Below are positions 8,325 through 14,872 of a stretch of 16,202 nt of DNA, piece by piece; the first letter of the stretch is position 1; every line of letters starts with the position of its first letter. The DNA is from JBDTNQ01 sp039933635 (lineage in GTDB: Bacteria; Acidobacteriota; Vicinamibacteria; Vicinamibacterales; SCN-69-37), in contig JBDTNQ010000103.1 of NCBI GenBank assembly GCA_039933635.1, forward strand, positions 1-16,202, given 5' to 3'. The notes under the pieces were generated by a model. It saw only the letters and a list, made by a program, of their open reading frames with translations. It was not told the DNA's origin and did no database searches. The position numbers and the translations under genes are program-made.

Positions 8325-9758
8325 TTACAGAACGACAGCCTGACGCTTGGCGGCATCCCAGCCCAGCATCTTGCCCGTCTTCAGCGATTCCAGGGCCAGC
8401 AAGCACGGCAACGCGGAGTTGTGCCCGATCTCCATCGTGGCCGCCGGCTTCTGGCGCGACTTGATGCAGTCCAGGAAGTTACGCGTGTGCGCATCGAGCG
8501 GATAGTCCTCTTCAACGCCGCCGCGCGGGTTGATATAGAGCTGGTAGTCGAGGATCGGCGCATTTGCGGCCTGGGCAGGACCCTGTGGCGCTCCGCCCCC
8601 TCGGCCTCCACGACCACCGCCCGGGCCACCCGCCGGCGCGCCGGCTGGCGGCGCACCTGCGGCCGGCGCGGCAGCGCCAGCACCCAGGTTCACGTTGCCC
8701 GCCGTCGGAGGTGGCGGCGCACCCTGCTTGCGCTGGGTGGTCGGCACGGACGGACGCAGCGCGTAGCCCATGCGGTTGACCTGCAACGAGCCACGGCCGC
8801 TGATGAAGAAGACGCCCCAGCCCTCGATGTCGGATCCCGCGGGACGTGCCATCACGCCATTGGCGAACGTCACGGTGTGCGTGTCGTACAGCCACGAAAT
8901 CGAGAACGAGTCCGGCACCATTTCTGGATCGGCGTCCGGGGTCTGCAGGAACGACCCGACCGCCGCGGTCTTCAGCGGCACCTTCTTGTCGGCGTTCATG
9001 AACCAGTTCGCGACGTCCACGTGGTGTGCGCCCCAGTCACCGATGAGCCCGCTGCCGTACTCGTACCACGCGCGGAAACCGAGGCGGCTCGGCTTGAAGT
9101 CACGCGGCGGAGCGCCGAACTCCATTCCAGCGAGCTGCCACATGTTCCAGTCAAGCGTCGTCGGAACCGGCTGCGCGGCTTCCTTCGAACGAGCGTACGA
9201 CCCTGGCTGGCTGATGATGACCTGGGTGACGTTCCCGAGCACACCGCTGTCGAGAATCTTCTTGGCGTCCTGGAAGTGATCCCAGCTGCGCTGCTGCGTG
9301 CCGACCTGAACGATCTGCTTGCTCTTGTTGAAGGCGTCGAGCATCCCGTTGATGCGCGCGATGTTGTTCGAGGCAGGCTTCTCGACGTAGACGTCCTTGC
9401 CCGCTGAGACGGCATCGATCATGATGCGCGCGTGCGAGAAGTCGGGCGTGCCGATGAGGACCGCGTCCACGTCTTTGCGATCGAGGATGCGGCGGTAGTC
9501 CTTCACGTTGTCGAGCTTGTAGGTCTCGCGCGACGCGTTCATGAACCCCGCAAGACGGGCATCATTCACTTCGCAGGCGCCGACCCACTGCAGATCGTTA
9601 TGACGCGCGAGCGAATCGAACACCCGACCCGCACGATTGCCGCAGCCAATGACGGCCATGCGCACCCGGTTGTTCGCGCCCTGCCATCCGAACAGCGGCT
9701 TGCTCGCCGCGACGGCGGCCGCGGCAGCGCCGGCTTTGATGAAATCTCGTCTCTCCAT
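8325..9758 (-). CDS. Tat-exported Gfo/Idh/MocA family oxidoreductase with Gly/Pro-rich insert
   Basis: Start ATG 9758 is fixed by a good ribosome binding site (AAGGAG at 9770-9775); the upstream in-frame ATG at 9782 is unlikely. The 477-residue product begins MERRDFIKAGAAAAAVAAS, a twin-arginine signal, so it is folded with its cofactor in the cytoplasm and exported. The Rossmann motif is VIGCGNRAGRVFDSL at 36-50 and the EKP signature is at 126-128 (VYVEKPAS). The segment GLIGDWGAHHVDVANW at 237-252 has the D-x-G-x-H-x-x-D arrangement common in this exported subgroup. Residues about 347-400 are a low-complexity tract of Gly, Pro and Ala with a few Arg, inserted before the last conserved helix region (HTRNFLDCIKSR). 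The known exported relative is glucose-fructose oxidoreductase with tightly bound NADP. The role is likely periplasmic sugar or glycoside oxidation/reduction. It is monocistronic by the terminator that follows it and divergent from sqdB. Confidence 0.9.
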   Translation of the reverse strand: MERRDFIKAGAAAAAVAASKPLFGWQGANNRVRMAVIGCGNRAGRVFDSLARHNDLQWVGACEVNDARLAGFMNASRETYKLDNVKDYRRILDRKDVDAVLIGTPDFSHARIMIDAVSAGKDVYVEKPASNNIARINGMLDAFNKSKQIVQVGTQQRSWDHFQDAKKILDSGVLGNVTQVIISQPGSYARSKEAAQPVPTTLDWNMWQLAGMEFGAPPRDFKPSRLGFRAWYEYGSGLIGDWGAHHVDVANWFMNADKKVPLKTAAVGSFLQTPDADPEMVPDSFSISWLYDTHTVTFANGVMARPAGSDIEGWGVFFISGRGSLQVNRMGYALRPSVPTTQRKQGAPPPPTAGNVNLGAGAAAPAAGAPPAGAPAGGPGGGRGGRGGGAPQGPAQAANAPILDYQLYINPRGGVEEDYPLDAHTRNFLDCIKSRQKPAATMEIGHNSALPCLLALESLKTGKMLGWDAAKRQAVVL

Positions 9759-9848
9759 TGGTGCCACTACTCCTTGATACATCGAGCCGAGGGCATGCGC
9801 ACGCGGGGCGGGCGTTGTCGACTCCAGAAAATGGTGAAATCGGTTGCG

Positions 9849-9877
9849 AGTCTACACCCGTTCCAGAGGGTGCGCAA
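9849..9877 (-). promoter_or_regulatory. Candidate sigma-70-type promoter for the Tat-exported oxidoreductase
   Basis: On the minus strand TTGCGC (9872-9877) and TAGACT (9849-9854) are separated by exactly 17 bases. The hexamers match the consensus only partly (3 of 6 and 4 of 6). Transcription would start near 9842 and leave a leader of about 84 bases. Inference only. Confidence 0.3.
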
Positions 9878-9922
9878 CGATCGGACCACCGCCGTCGTTA
9901 CTACTACGAGCCGCGTAAACAC

Positions 9923-9933
9923 TGGTCAAACCA
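9923..9933. promoter_or_regulatory. GntR/FadR-type operator-like palindrome
   Basis: TGGTCAAACCA matches the TNGTNNNACNA pattern described for FadR-subfamily GntR regulators, which often respond to sugar acids. It is flanked by CACTGGT direct repeats at 9920-9926 and 9932-9938, 12 bases apart, and a second overlapping palindrome AACCACTGGTT lies at 9929-9939. It is located between the two divergent genes. No regulator gene is in the window. Confidence 0.35.
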
Positions 9934-10058
9934 CTGGTTACGGGAACCGATTCGCCGAAACCGCCCGGCAGGTTCACATTGATCTCACGCGCCAAGTCCA
10001 TCTACGCTGAAGAGGCCAGCAGCATTTACGCGGTGAGACGAAAGGCACGGACACGCTC

Positions 10059-11255
10059 ATGAAGATCCTGGTTCTCGGCGGTGACGGCTATTGTGGCTGG
10101 GCGACCGCGCTCTACCTCTCCCGAAAGGGACACACCGTCTCCGTCGTCGACAACTTCCTGCGCCGGCAATGGGACTACGAGCTGGGGGCGCAGACGCTCA
10201 CGCCCATCGCCCCGCTCGCCGACCGGCTGCGCGTGTGGCAGGCCAAGACGGGCCTGACGATTGAGTCGTTCGTCGGCGACGTCTGCGACTACGACTTCCT
10301 GTCGGAGGTCATCAAAGAGACCCGCCCGGACGCCGTCGTCCACTTCGCCGAACAGCGCGCAGCGCCGTACTCGATGATCGACCGCAAACACGCGGTGTTC
10401 ACCCAGGTGAACAACGTCGTCGGCACCCTGAACCTGCTGTTCGCCATCAAGGAAATCGTTCCCGACTGCCACCTGGTCAAGCTGGGAACCATGGGGGAGT
10501 ACGGCACGCCCAACATCGACATCGAAGAGGGCTACCTCACGATTGAGCACAACGGCCGCAAGGATGTGCTGCCGTTCCCGAAATCGCCGGGCTCGTTCTA
10601 CCACCTGTCGAAGGTCCACGACAGCCACAACATCACGTTCGCGTGCCGGATCTGGGGGATTCGCGCGACCGACCTGCATCAGGGCGTCGTGTACGGGACG
10701 CTGACCGATGAAGTGGACCTGGACGAAGCGCTGATCAACCGCTTCGACTACGACGAGGTCTTTGGCACGGTGCTCAACCGCTTCTGCGCCCAGGCCGCCG
10801 TGGGACATCCGCTCACCGTATACGGCAAAGGTGGCCAGACCCGCGGCTACCTCGACATCCGCGACACGGTGCGCTGTATCGAGCTGGCCTGTCTCAACCC
10901 GGCCGCCCCGGGCGAGTGTCGGGTCTACAACCAGTTCACGGAGCAGTTCACCGTGCTCCAGCTCGCAGAAATGGTGAAGGCCGCCGGCACCCACATGGGG
11001 CTGAAGGTCGCCATCGATCACCTGCCCGATCCCCGCGTGGAACTCGAATCCCACTACTACAACGCGAAGCACTCCAAGCTGGTGGACCTGGGCCTGCAGC
11101 CGCACCCGCTCGGCAGCTCACTGCTCGACTCGCTGATGAACATCGCCGTCCGCTACAAGGACCGCATCGATCAGTCGCTCTTCCTGCCGAAGGTCAACTG
11201 GCGCAATCCGCACAACGACCGGCGGAAGGCGCAGGCGGAAACGGTGACGAAGTAG
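10059..11255 (+). CDS. sqdB: UDP-sulfoquinovose synthase
   Basis: 398-residue extended short-chain dehydrogenase that converts UDP-glucose and sulfite to UDP-sulfoquinovose, the head-group donor for the sulfolipid SQDG. The match to plant SQD1 and bacterial SqdB is strong along the whole length as I remember those sequences. The NAD motif is GGDGYCGWATA at 7-17. The long diagnostic segments HFAEQRAAPYSMIDR (95-109) and LGTMGEYGTPNIDIEEGY (142-159) are present, as are GSFYHLSKVHDSHN (178-191) and YGKGGQTRGYLDIRDT (255-270). The catalytic set T144, Y181 and K185 is intact, with M145 and E147 nearby. It is a soluble cytosolic enzyme. No sulfolipid glycosyltransferase (sqdX/sqdD) is adjacent, so the acceptor (lipid or surface glycan) is open. 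It is divergent from an oxidoreductase gene and convergent with an isomerase gene. Confidence 0.96.
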   Translation: MKILVLGGDGYCGWATALYLSRKGHTVSVVDNFLRRQWDYELGAQTLTPIAPLADRLRVWQAKTGLTIESFVGDVCDYDFLSEVIKETRPDAVVHFAEQRAAPYSMIDRKHAVFTQVNNVVGTLNLLFAIKEIVPDCHLVKLGTMGEYGTPNIDIEEGYLTIEHNGRKDVLPFPKSPGSFYHLSKVHDSHNITFACRIWGIRATDLHQGVVYGTLTDEVDLDEALINRFDYDEVFGTVLNRFCAQAAVGHPLTVYGKGGQTRGYLDIRDTVRCIELACLNPAAPGECRVYNQFTEQFTVLQLAEMVKAAGTHMGLKVAIDHLPDPRVELESHYYNAKHSKLVDLGLQPHPLGSSLLDSLMNIAVRYKDRIDQSLFLPKVNWRNPHNDRRKAQAETVTK

Positions 11256-11267
11256 ATGACGCTGGCA

Positions 11268-11289
11268 CCCTGGACCTGAAGGTCCGGGG
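11268..11289. repeat. Palindromic repeat, copy 2, between convergent genes
   Basis: Arms CCCTGGACCT (11268-11277) and AGGTCCGGGG (11280-11289) around GA. It is identical to the copy at 4711-4732 except for one A-to-G change in the right arm. That change turns a T-A pair into T-G, which as U-G would still pair in RNA. It lies between the sqdB stop (11253-11255) and the opposing stop at 11296-11298. No T-tract. Confidence 0.8.
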
Positions 11290-11295
11290 TACACG

Positions 11296-12183
11296 CTAGA
11301 ACTTCAAGTCCTTCAGGTACCCATAGCTCGCTCTCAGACTCGCGAACGGGTCCTTGTTCTTCGGCTGATCGTGCTCGACGAAGTAGTGCCGCACACCACC
11401 CACGGACGACTGCGCAAAGATTGTCTTCCAGTCGATGATGTCGCCGTCGTGGCCGACGTCGGTCACATCAGGCAGGACATCTGCGATCGGCGTGGCCGCG
11501 CCCGTTGCTGGCTTCTTCCGCAGGCCCTTCACGTGCACCATCGGAAAGCGGCCGGGATACTTCTTGAAGAGCGCCACGGGATCCTGGTTTGCCGATGTCG
11601 CCCAGCAGAGATCGAGCTCAACATTCACGAGCTTCGGATCCAGCATCTGCATCAGCGATTCGAACGGTGACGTGCCGTTCACCGCCACGAACTCGAAGTT
11701 GTGGTTGTGGTACGCGATCTCGATGTTGGCCTTCTTCGCCTCCGCACCGGCCTTGTTCAGCGTGTCAGCCACCTTCTTGTAGATGTCCGGCTGGGCCCGC
11801 GTGGCGTCGTCCAGATACGGCATCACGATGTAGCGCTGCCCAATCGTGTGGCTGGCCTCCAGCGTCTGCGGCAGCTTGGTGCTGATGGTGGCCAGGTCGA
11901 TGTGCGTCGATGGTGACGTGAGGCCATGCCGATCGAGCATCTGCCGAATCGCTTGCGGCGTCTTGTCGAAGTAGCCGGCGAACTCAATCTCCTTGTACCC
12001 GATGCTCGCAATGGTGGCGAGGGTGGCCTCGACATCTTTGGCCATCTCGTCCCGGGCTGTGTAGAGCTGAACACCGACCTTCTTGAGCTGCTTCGCCATC
12101 AGCGACTCCGGAATCCCGACGCGCGCGGCGGCGATGGCCCCAACAGCGATCTGTCCCATGAACCTGCGGCGATCCAACGTCAT
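11296..12183 (-). CDS. Tat-exported xylose-isomerase-like TIM-barrel protein (sugar phosphate isomerase/epimerase family)
   Basis: 295 residues. The N-terminus MTLDRRRFMGQIAVGAIAAA is a twin-arginine signal, so the protein is probably exported. The rest is an AP-endonuclease-2-like TIM barrel: VGVQLYTARDEM at 37-48, IGYKEIEFAGYF at 61-72, AYHNHNFEF at 157-165, NVELDLCW at 187-194, MVHVKG at 215-220 and YFVEHDQ at 267-273. The Glu, Asp and His residues in these strands are where the family binds a divalent metal. Relatives include sugar isomerases, inosose dehydratases and lyases acting on 3-keto-glycosides, so an exported sugar isomerase, epimerase or lyase is the best description. ATG 12183 has GGAG at 12189-12192 (5-base spacing). 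The large double palindrome at 12199-12243 lies directly upstream. The family is secure; the reaction is not known. Confidence 0.88.
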   Translation of the reverse strand: MTLDRRRFMGQIAVGAIAAARVGIPESLMAKQLKKVGVQLYTARDEMAKDVEATLATIASIGYKEIEFAGYFDKTPQAIRQMLDRHGLTSPSTHIDLATISTKLPQTLEASHTIGQRYIVMPYLDDATRAQPDIYKKVADTLNKAGAEAKKANIEIAYHNHNFEFVAVNGTSPFESLMQMLDPKLVNVELDLCWATSANQDPVALFKKYPGRFPMVHVKGLRKKPATGAATPIADVLPDVTDVGHDGDIIDWKTIFAQSSVGGVRHYFVEHDQPKNKDPFASLRASYGYLKDLKF

Positions 12184-12198
12184 AGACGCTCCATCGAA

Positions 12199-12243
12199 TA
12201 AGAGACCGGGTCTCCTCGATCCACGCGGAGACCCGGTCTCTTA
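12199..12243. promoter_or_regulatory. Double palindrome in a divergent promoter (operator pair or cruciform)
   Basis: Perfect 17-bp inverted repeat (12199-12215 with 12227-12243, 11-base loop). Each arm is itself a 13-bp near-palindrome: GAGACCGGGTCTC at 12202-12214 and GAGACCCGGTCTC at 12228-12240, with centres 26 bases apart. There is no T-tract on either side, arguing against a terminator. The right unit covers the expected -35 zone of a + strand promoter with -10 TAGAAT at 12257-12262. The left unit sits just upstream of the ribosome binding site of the minus-strand gene. This arrangement fits a dimer-pair operator controlling both genes. Confidence 0.55.
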
Positions 12244-12256
12244 CGTCTCCGGTTGA

Positions 12257-12262
12257 TAGAAT
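12257..12262 (+). promoter_or_regulatory. Candidate -10 element for the ABC transporter operon
   Basis: TAGAAT matches the sigma-70 -10 consensus at 5 of 6 bases. Its -35 position (about 12234-12239) falls inside the right palindrome. Transcription would start near 12269, only about 8 bases before ATG 12277, which also lacks a clear ribosome binding site. A near-leaderless start is therefore possible. Inference. Confidence 0.3.
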
Positions 12263-12276
12263 GAGTTGGCGTCAGT

Positions 12277-13194
12277 ATGGCCGCGAAAGTCCAGGTCCGC
12301 AATCTCCGCAAACGATACGGTCCGGTCGAGGCCGTGCGCGGCGTCACCTTCGACATCCAGGATGGCGAGATTTTCGGTCTGCTCGGCCCGAACGGCGCGG
12401 GCAAGACCACGACGCTGGAATGCGTCATCGGCTTGCGGGAGCCCGATGGTGGCACCATCGAAGTGTGCGGTATCGACGCGCGCGCGCGACCGCGCGACGT
12501 CAAGCAACGCATCGGCGCCGCGCTCCAGTCGACGGCGCTCCAGGACAAGATCACGCCACGCGAGGCGCTGGTGCTGTTCGGGTCGTTCTACGCGCAACGC
12601 GCAGCACCGGAGACGCTGCTCGAGCGCTTCTCCCTTCGCGAGAAGGCCGACGCGACCTTCGACACACTGTCCGGCGGCCAACGGCAGCGACTCGCGCTCG
12701 CCCTCGCCTTCGTGAACAAGCCCGACCTCGTGTTCCTCGATGAACCAACGTCCGGCCTCGATCCACAGGCCCGCCGCGAACTCCACGGCGAAATCATCAA
12801 GATGCGCGACGACGGTCACACCGTGCTCTTGACAACGCACTACATGGACGAAGCGCAGACCCTGTGCGACCGCATCGCCATCGTCAATCACGGCGAGGTC
12901 ATCGCATCCGGCACGCCGGAAGCCCTCACGTCCCGGTCGAGTTCGCGGCAGTTGGTCACGGTCGTGGCGTCGAGACCGCTCGCGGCCGCCACGTTCGAGA
13001 CGCTGGGCGACGTCGACGACCTGGTGGTGGATGGCGAACGCGCGCGGTTCCATGCGGCCGCGCCGACGCGCACGGTGCCGCTGCTGCTCGCCCGGCTGGA
13101 ACAGCGCGGCATCGAACTCGTCGAGCTCCACGTCCAGAAGGCGACACTCGAGGATGTCTTCATCGAACTCACCGCCGCGGAGCGGAGCGAGTAG
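12277..13194 (+). CDS. ABC-2 type transporter, ATP-binding protein
   Basis: 305-residue ATPase of a drug/polysaccharide-type ABC exporter. It has Walker A GPNGAGKTT at 37-45, the Q-loop Gln at 84, signature LSGGQ at 131-135, Walker B LVFLDEPTSGLDP at 151-163 and the switch His at 188 (TTHYMDEA). The C-terminal 90 residues (about 215-305) form the extra domain usual in the CcmA/DrrA-like group and end in VQKATLEDVFIELT, typical of that group. It is cytosolic, bound to the membrane partner encoded 3 bases downstream, and the two genes are clearly one operon. The operon lies downstream of a double palindrome that could be its operator. The substrate is unknown; antibiotic, lipid or glycan export are the usual options. 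Confidence 0.95.
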   Translation: MAAKVQVRNLRKRYGPVEAVRGVTFDIQDGEIFGLLGPNGAGKTTTLECVIGLREPDGGTIEVCGIDARARPRDVKQRIGAALQSTALQDKITPREALVLFGSFYAQRAAPETLLERFSLREKADATFDTLSGGQRQRLALALAFVNKPDLVFLDEPTSGLDPQARRELHGEIIKMRDDGHTVLLTTHYMDEAQTLCDRIAIVNHGEVIASGTPEALTSRSSSRQLVTVVASRPLAAATFETLGDVDDLVVDGERARFHAAAPTRTVPLLLARLEQRGIELVELHVQKATLEDVFIELTAAERSE

Positions 13195-13197
13195 GCC

Positions 13198-14829
13198 ATG
13201 AACGCCTTCCTGCAGCAGCTGCGCATGAGCCTCCGGTTGTACTTCCGCAACCCGATGGCGCTGATCTATGGCTATGCGTTTCCAGCCATCTTCCTGATCG
13301 CGTTCTGGGTGCTGTACCGATATGACCGCGTGCCGCTCATCCGGCACATGGGCGAACTCCTCACGGTGACCGTCCTCGGTGGCGCGTGTTTCGGCCTGCC
13401 GACGACGCTCGTGAGCGAACGTGAACGGGGCGTCTGGAAGCGGATTCGCCTTGCACCGGTGTCGGCCATCAGTGTCGTCAGCAGCACGATCGCCGCGAGG
13501 TACGTGCTCCTGGTGGTGGGCGGCCTGCTCCAGGTGGGACTGGCGATGGCGTTCGGGATGCCGTTTCCGCGGCATCCGATCGAGTTGTTGATCGCGTTCA
13601 CGGCCGTATCAGTCGCGTTCCTCGGGCTGGGGCTCGTGATCGCAACGCTCGCCGACAACGTGCCGGCGGTCCAGGCCCTGGGCCAGTGCATCTTCCTGCC
13701 GATGTTGATCATCGGCGGCGTGGCCGTGCCACTCGCGAGCCTGCCAGATTGGGCACAGCATCTTTCGGCATTCTTCCCGGGCCGCTATGCGGTCGAAGCC
13801 ATTCAGGCCACCGTGAACGGCTCGGGTCTCCAGGCCACGCGCTTCGCGTTGCTCGCTCTCGTCACGATCGGTGCAGCCGGCGCGCTCGCCGGCGGACGCC
13901 TCTTCCGCTGGGATGCGCAACAACGGTTCATGTCGCGCGGTGGCAAGGGCTGGGTGGCCGTCGCGCTCGCCGCGTGGATCGCCGTCGGCGTGGCCGCTGA
14001 GGGCCGCGGACGAATTGCCACAACCTCGACGGTCGCGGAGGCGCTCCCCACTCCGCCGCCGGCCGTCACGCCCACTGACGTTGTCGCGTCCGCCGCCGGG
14101 CCAGTGCCGACAGTCGCGCCTCCCGTACCAACCGGACCGATCCCGCCGGCTGTGCCAGCAGCAACTCCCGAAACCGGGCCGAGGACGACGCAGCCCCGAG
14201 CGATTCCACCCGAAGGCGCGTCGCCAATGGCTCATCTCCCCGTGCCGCAGGCGGGATCGACCGCAGCTCCCCTGGCATCGCCGCCCGAAGCGAGAACCTC
14301 CGTCGCCGCGCCGGCGCCCGCACCGACCGGCCCGTCGACGTGGCAGGCCGTCGCCATGAAGAACATCGAGGAGGACATCCTCTTCAACCGCGTGCCGCCC
14401 GACGGCGGCGTCGTGATACCCGTCGCGTCGGCGGATCGGCAACCCGATCCGGACGTGCAGGCCGACCTCGATGAACTCTCAGCGGCGTTGCCCGATTGGG
14501 CCCCAGGCAAGGTCGCCGATCCCGTGCAGCGCGTCCGCAACCTACTGTATGTGCCCTCGGTCGTGGACGTGTTTCAGCTGCCGACCGAGCCGTTCGTGCC
14601 GCTGCTGGTCTTCGATCAGATCCAGGCGTCGGTCCCGAAAGACGATCTGATCAAGATCCTCTACTGGATCGCCGTGCACGCCGACGAGGGCGACGATTCC
14701 GCCATCGCCGCGCTACAGCCGCTCGGCGTGCGGCAGGGTTCAGTGGACCGCGAAGAGGTACGCGGCCGTTCAGGTGCCTACGCGGTGAAACTGCTGGGCC
14801 GGATCACGGGCAAACGGCCGGGGAACTGA
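13198..14829 (+). CDS. ABC-2 type permease fused to a Pro/Ala linker and an unrecognised C-terminal domain
   Basis: 543 residues, well beyond the roughly 240-270 usual for a DrrB-like ABC-2 permease. Residues 1-240 are the permease: hydrophobic segments near 20-41, 53-72, 100-120, 129-152, 160-182 and 214-234, with the ABC-2 features SERERGVWKRIRLAPVSA (73-90) and FFPGRYAVEAIQATVNG (192-208). A seventh hydrophobic segment, GWVAVALAAWIAVGVA (251-266), follows. Residues 270-380 are a Pro/Ala/Thr-rich linker. Residues about 381-543 form a soluble domain (NIEEDILFNRVPPDGGVV; VQRVRNLLYVPSVVDVF; DDLIKILYWIAVHADEG; AYAVKLLGRITG) that I do not recognise. Counting segments would place it outside the cytoplasm, but this topology is uncertain. 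It pairs with the ATPase upstream (3-base gap). One continuous frame; I see no internal start that would split it convincingly. Confidence 0.88.
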   Translation: MNAFLQQLRMSLRLYFRNPMALIYGYAFPAIFLIAFWVLYRYDRVPLIRHMGELLTVTVLGGACFGLPTTLVSERERGVWKRIRLAPVSAISVVSSTIAARYVLLVVGGLLQVGLAMAFGMPFPRHPIELLIAFTAVSVAFLGLGLVIATLADNVPAVQALGQCIFLPMLIIGGVAVPLASLPDWAQHLSAFFPGRYAVEAIQATVNGSGLQATRFALLALVTIGAAGALAGGRLFRWDAQQRFMSRGGKGWVAVALAAWIAVGVAAEGRGRIATTSTVAEALPTPPPAVTPTDVVASAAGPVPTVAPPVPTGPIPPAVPAATPETGPRTTQPRAIPPEGASPMAHLPVPQAGSTAAPLASPPEARTSVAAPAPAPTGPSTWQAVAMKNIEEDILFNRVPPDGGVVIPVASADRQPDPDVQADLDELSAALPDWAPGKVADPVQRVRNLLYVPSVVDVFQLPTEPFVPLLVFDQIQASVPKDDLIKILYWIAVHADEGDDSAIAALQPLGVRQGSVDREEVRGRSGAYAVKLLGRITGKRPGN

Positions 14830-14838
14830 GCCAGCCAA

Positions 14839-14858
14839 CAGCGCGGGTGCCCGGGCTG
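14839..14858. terminator. Imperfect hairpin between convergent genes
   Basis: CAGCGCGGG at 14839-14847 and CCCGGGCTG at 14850-14858 form a GC-rich stem with one mismatch and a 2-base centre, in the 43-base gap between the ABC permease stop and the opposing AI-2E permease stop. There is no T-tract. A possible weak bidirectional terminator. Confidence 0.4.
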
Positions 14859-14872
14859 CGGATTGTCGGCTA

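Larger units (their letters stand above)
9759..10058. other. 300-bp divergent intergenic region, no gene
   Basis: Upstream region shared by the Tat-exported oxidoreductase (-) and sqdB (+). I find no credible coding sequence. It holds a candidate minus-strand promoter (9849-9877), a GntR-like palindrome (9923-9933), a bulged hairpin (9843-9878) and a weak + strand promoter candidate (TTGATC at 9979-9984, 18 bases, TACGCT at 10003-10008). The ribosome binding site for sqdB is weak (AAAGG, about 13 bases before the ATG). Confidence 0.6.

Noticed and set aside
9758..10010. Short + strand open frames in the sqdB upstream region as small genes
   Set aside because: No ribosome binding site, unusual composition, overlap with the start of the opposite gene or with promoter-like motifs, and no recognisable product.
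10026..11105. 359-codon minus-strand frame opposite sqdB
   Set aside because: The + strand frame matches UDP-sulfoquinovose synthase over its full length, so the antisense frame is a shadow.
12199..12243. Double palindrome as an intrinsic terminator
   Set aside because: No T-run follows the stem on either strand and the flanking genes point away from each other, so nothing needs terminating there.
12261..12743. ATG at 12261 as an alternative start for the ABC ATPase
   Set aside because: It is out of frame with the ATPase motifs; the frame from 12277 is the coding one.
12241..13575. 444-codon minus-strand frame opposite the ABC ATPase and permease
   Set aside because: The Walker A, signature and Walker B motifs lie on the + strand; the minus frame has no recognisable content.
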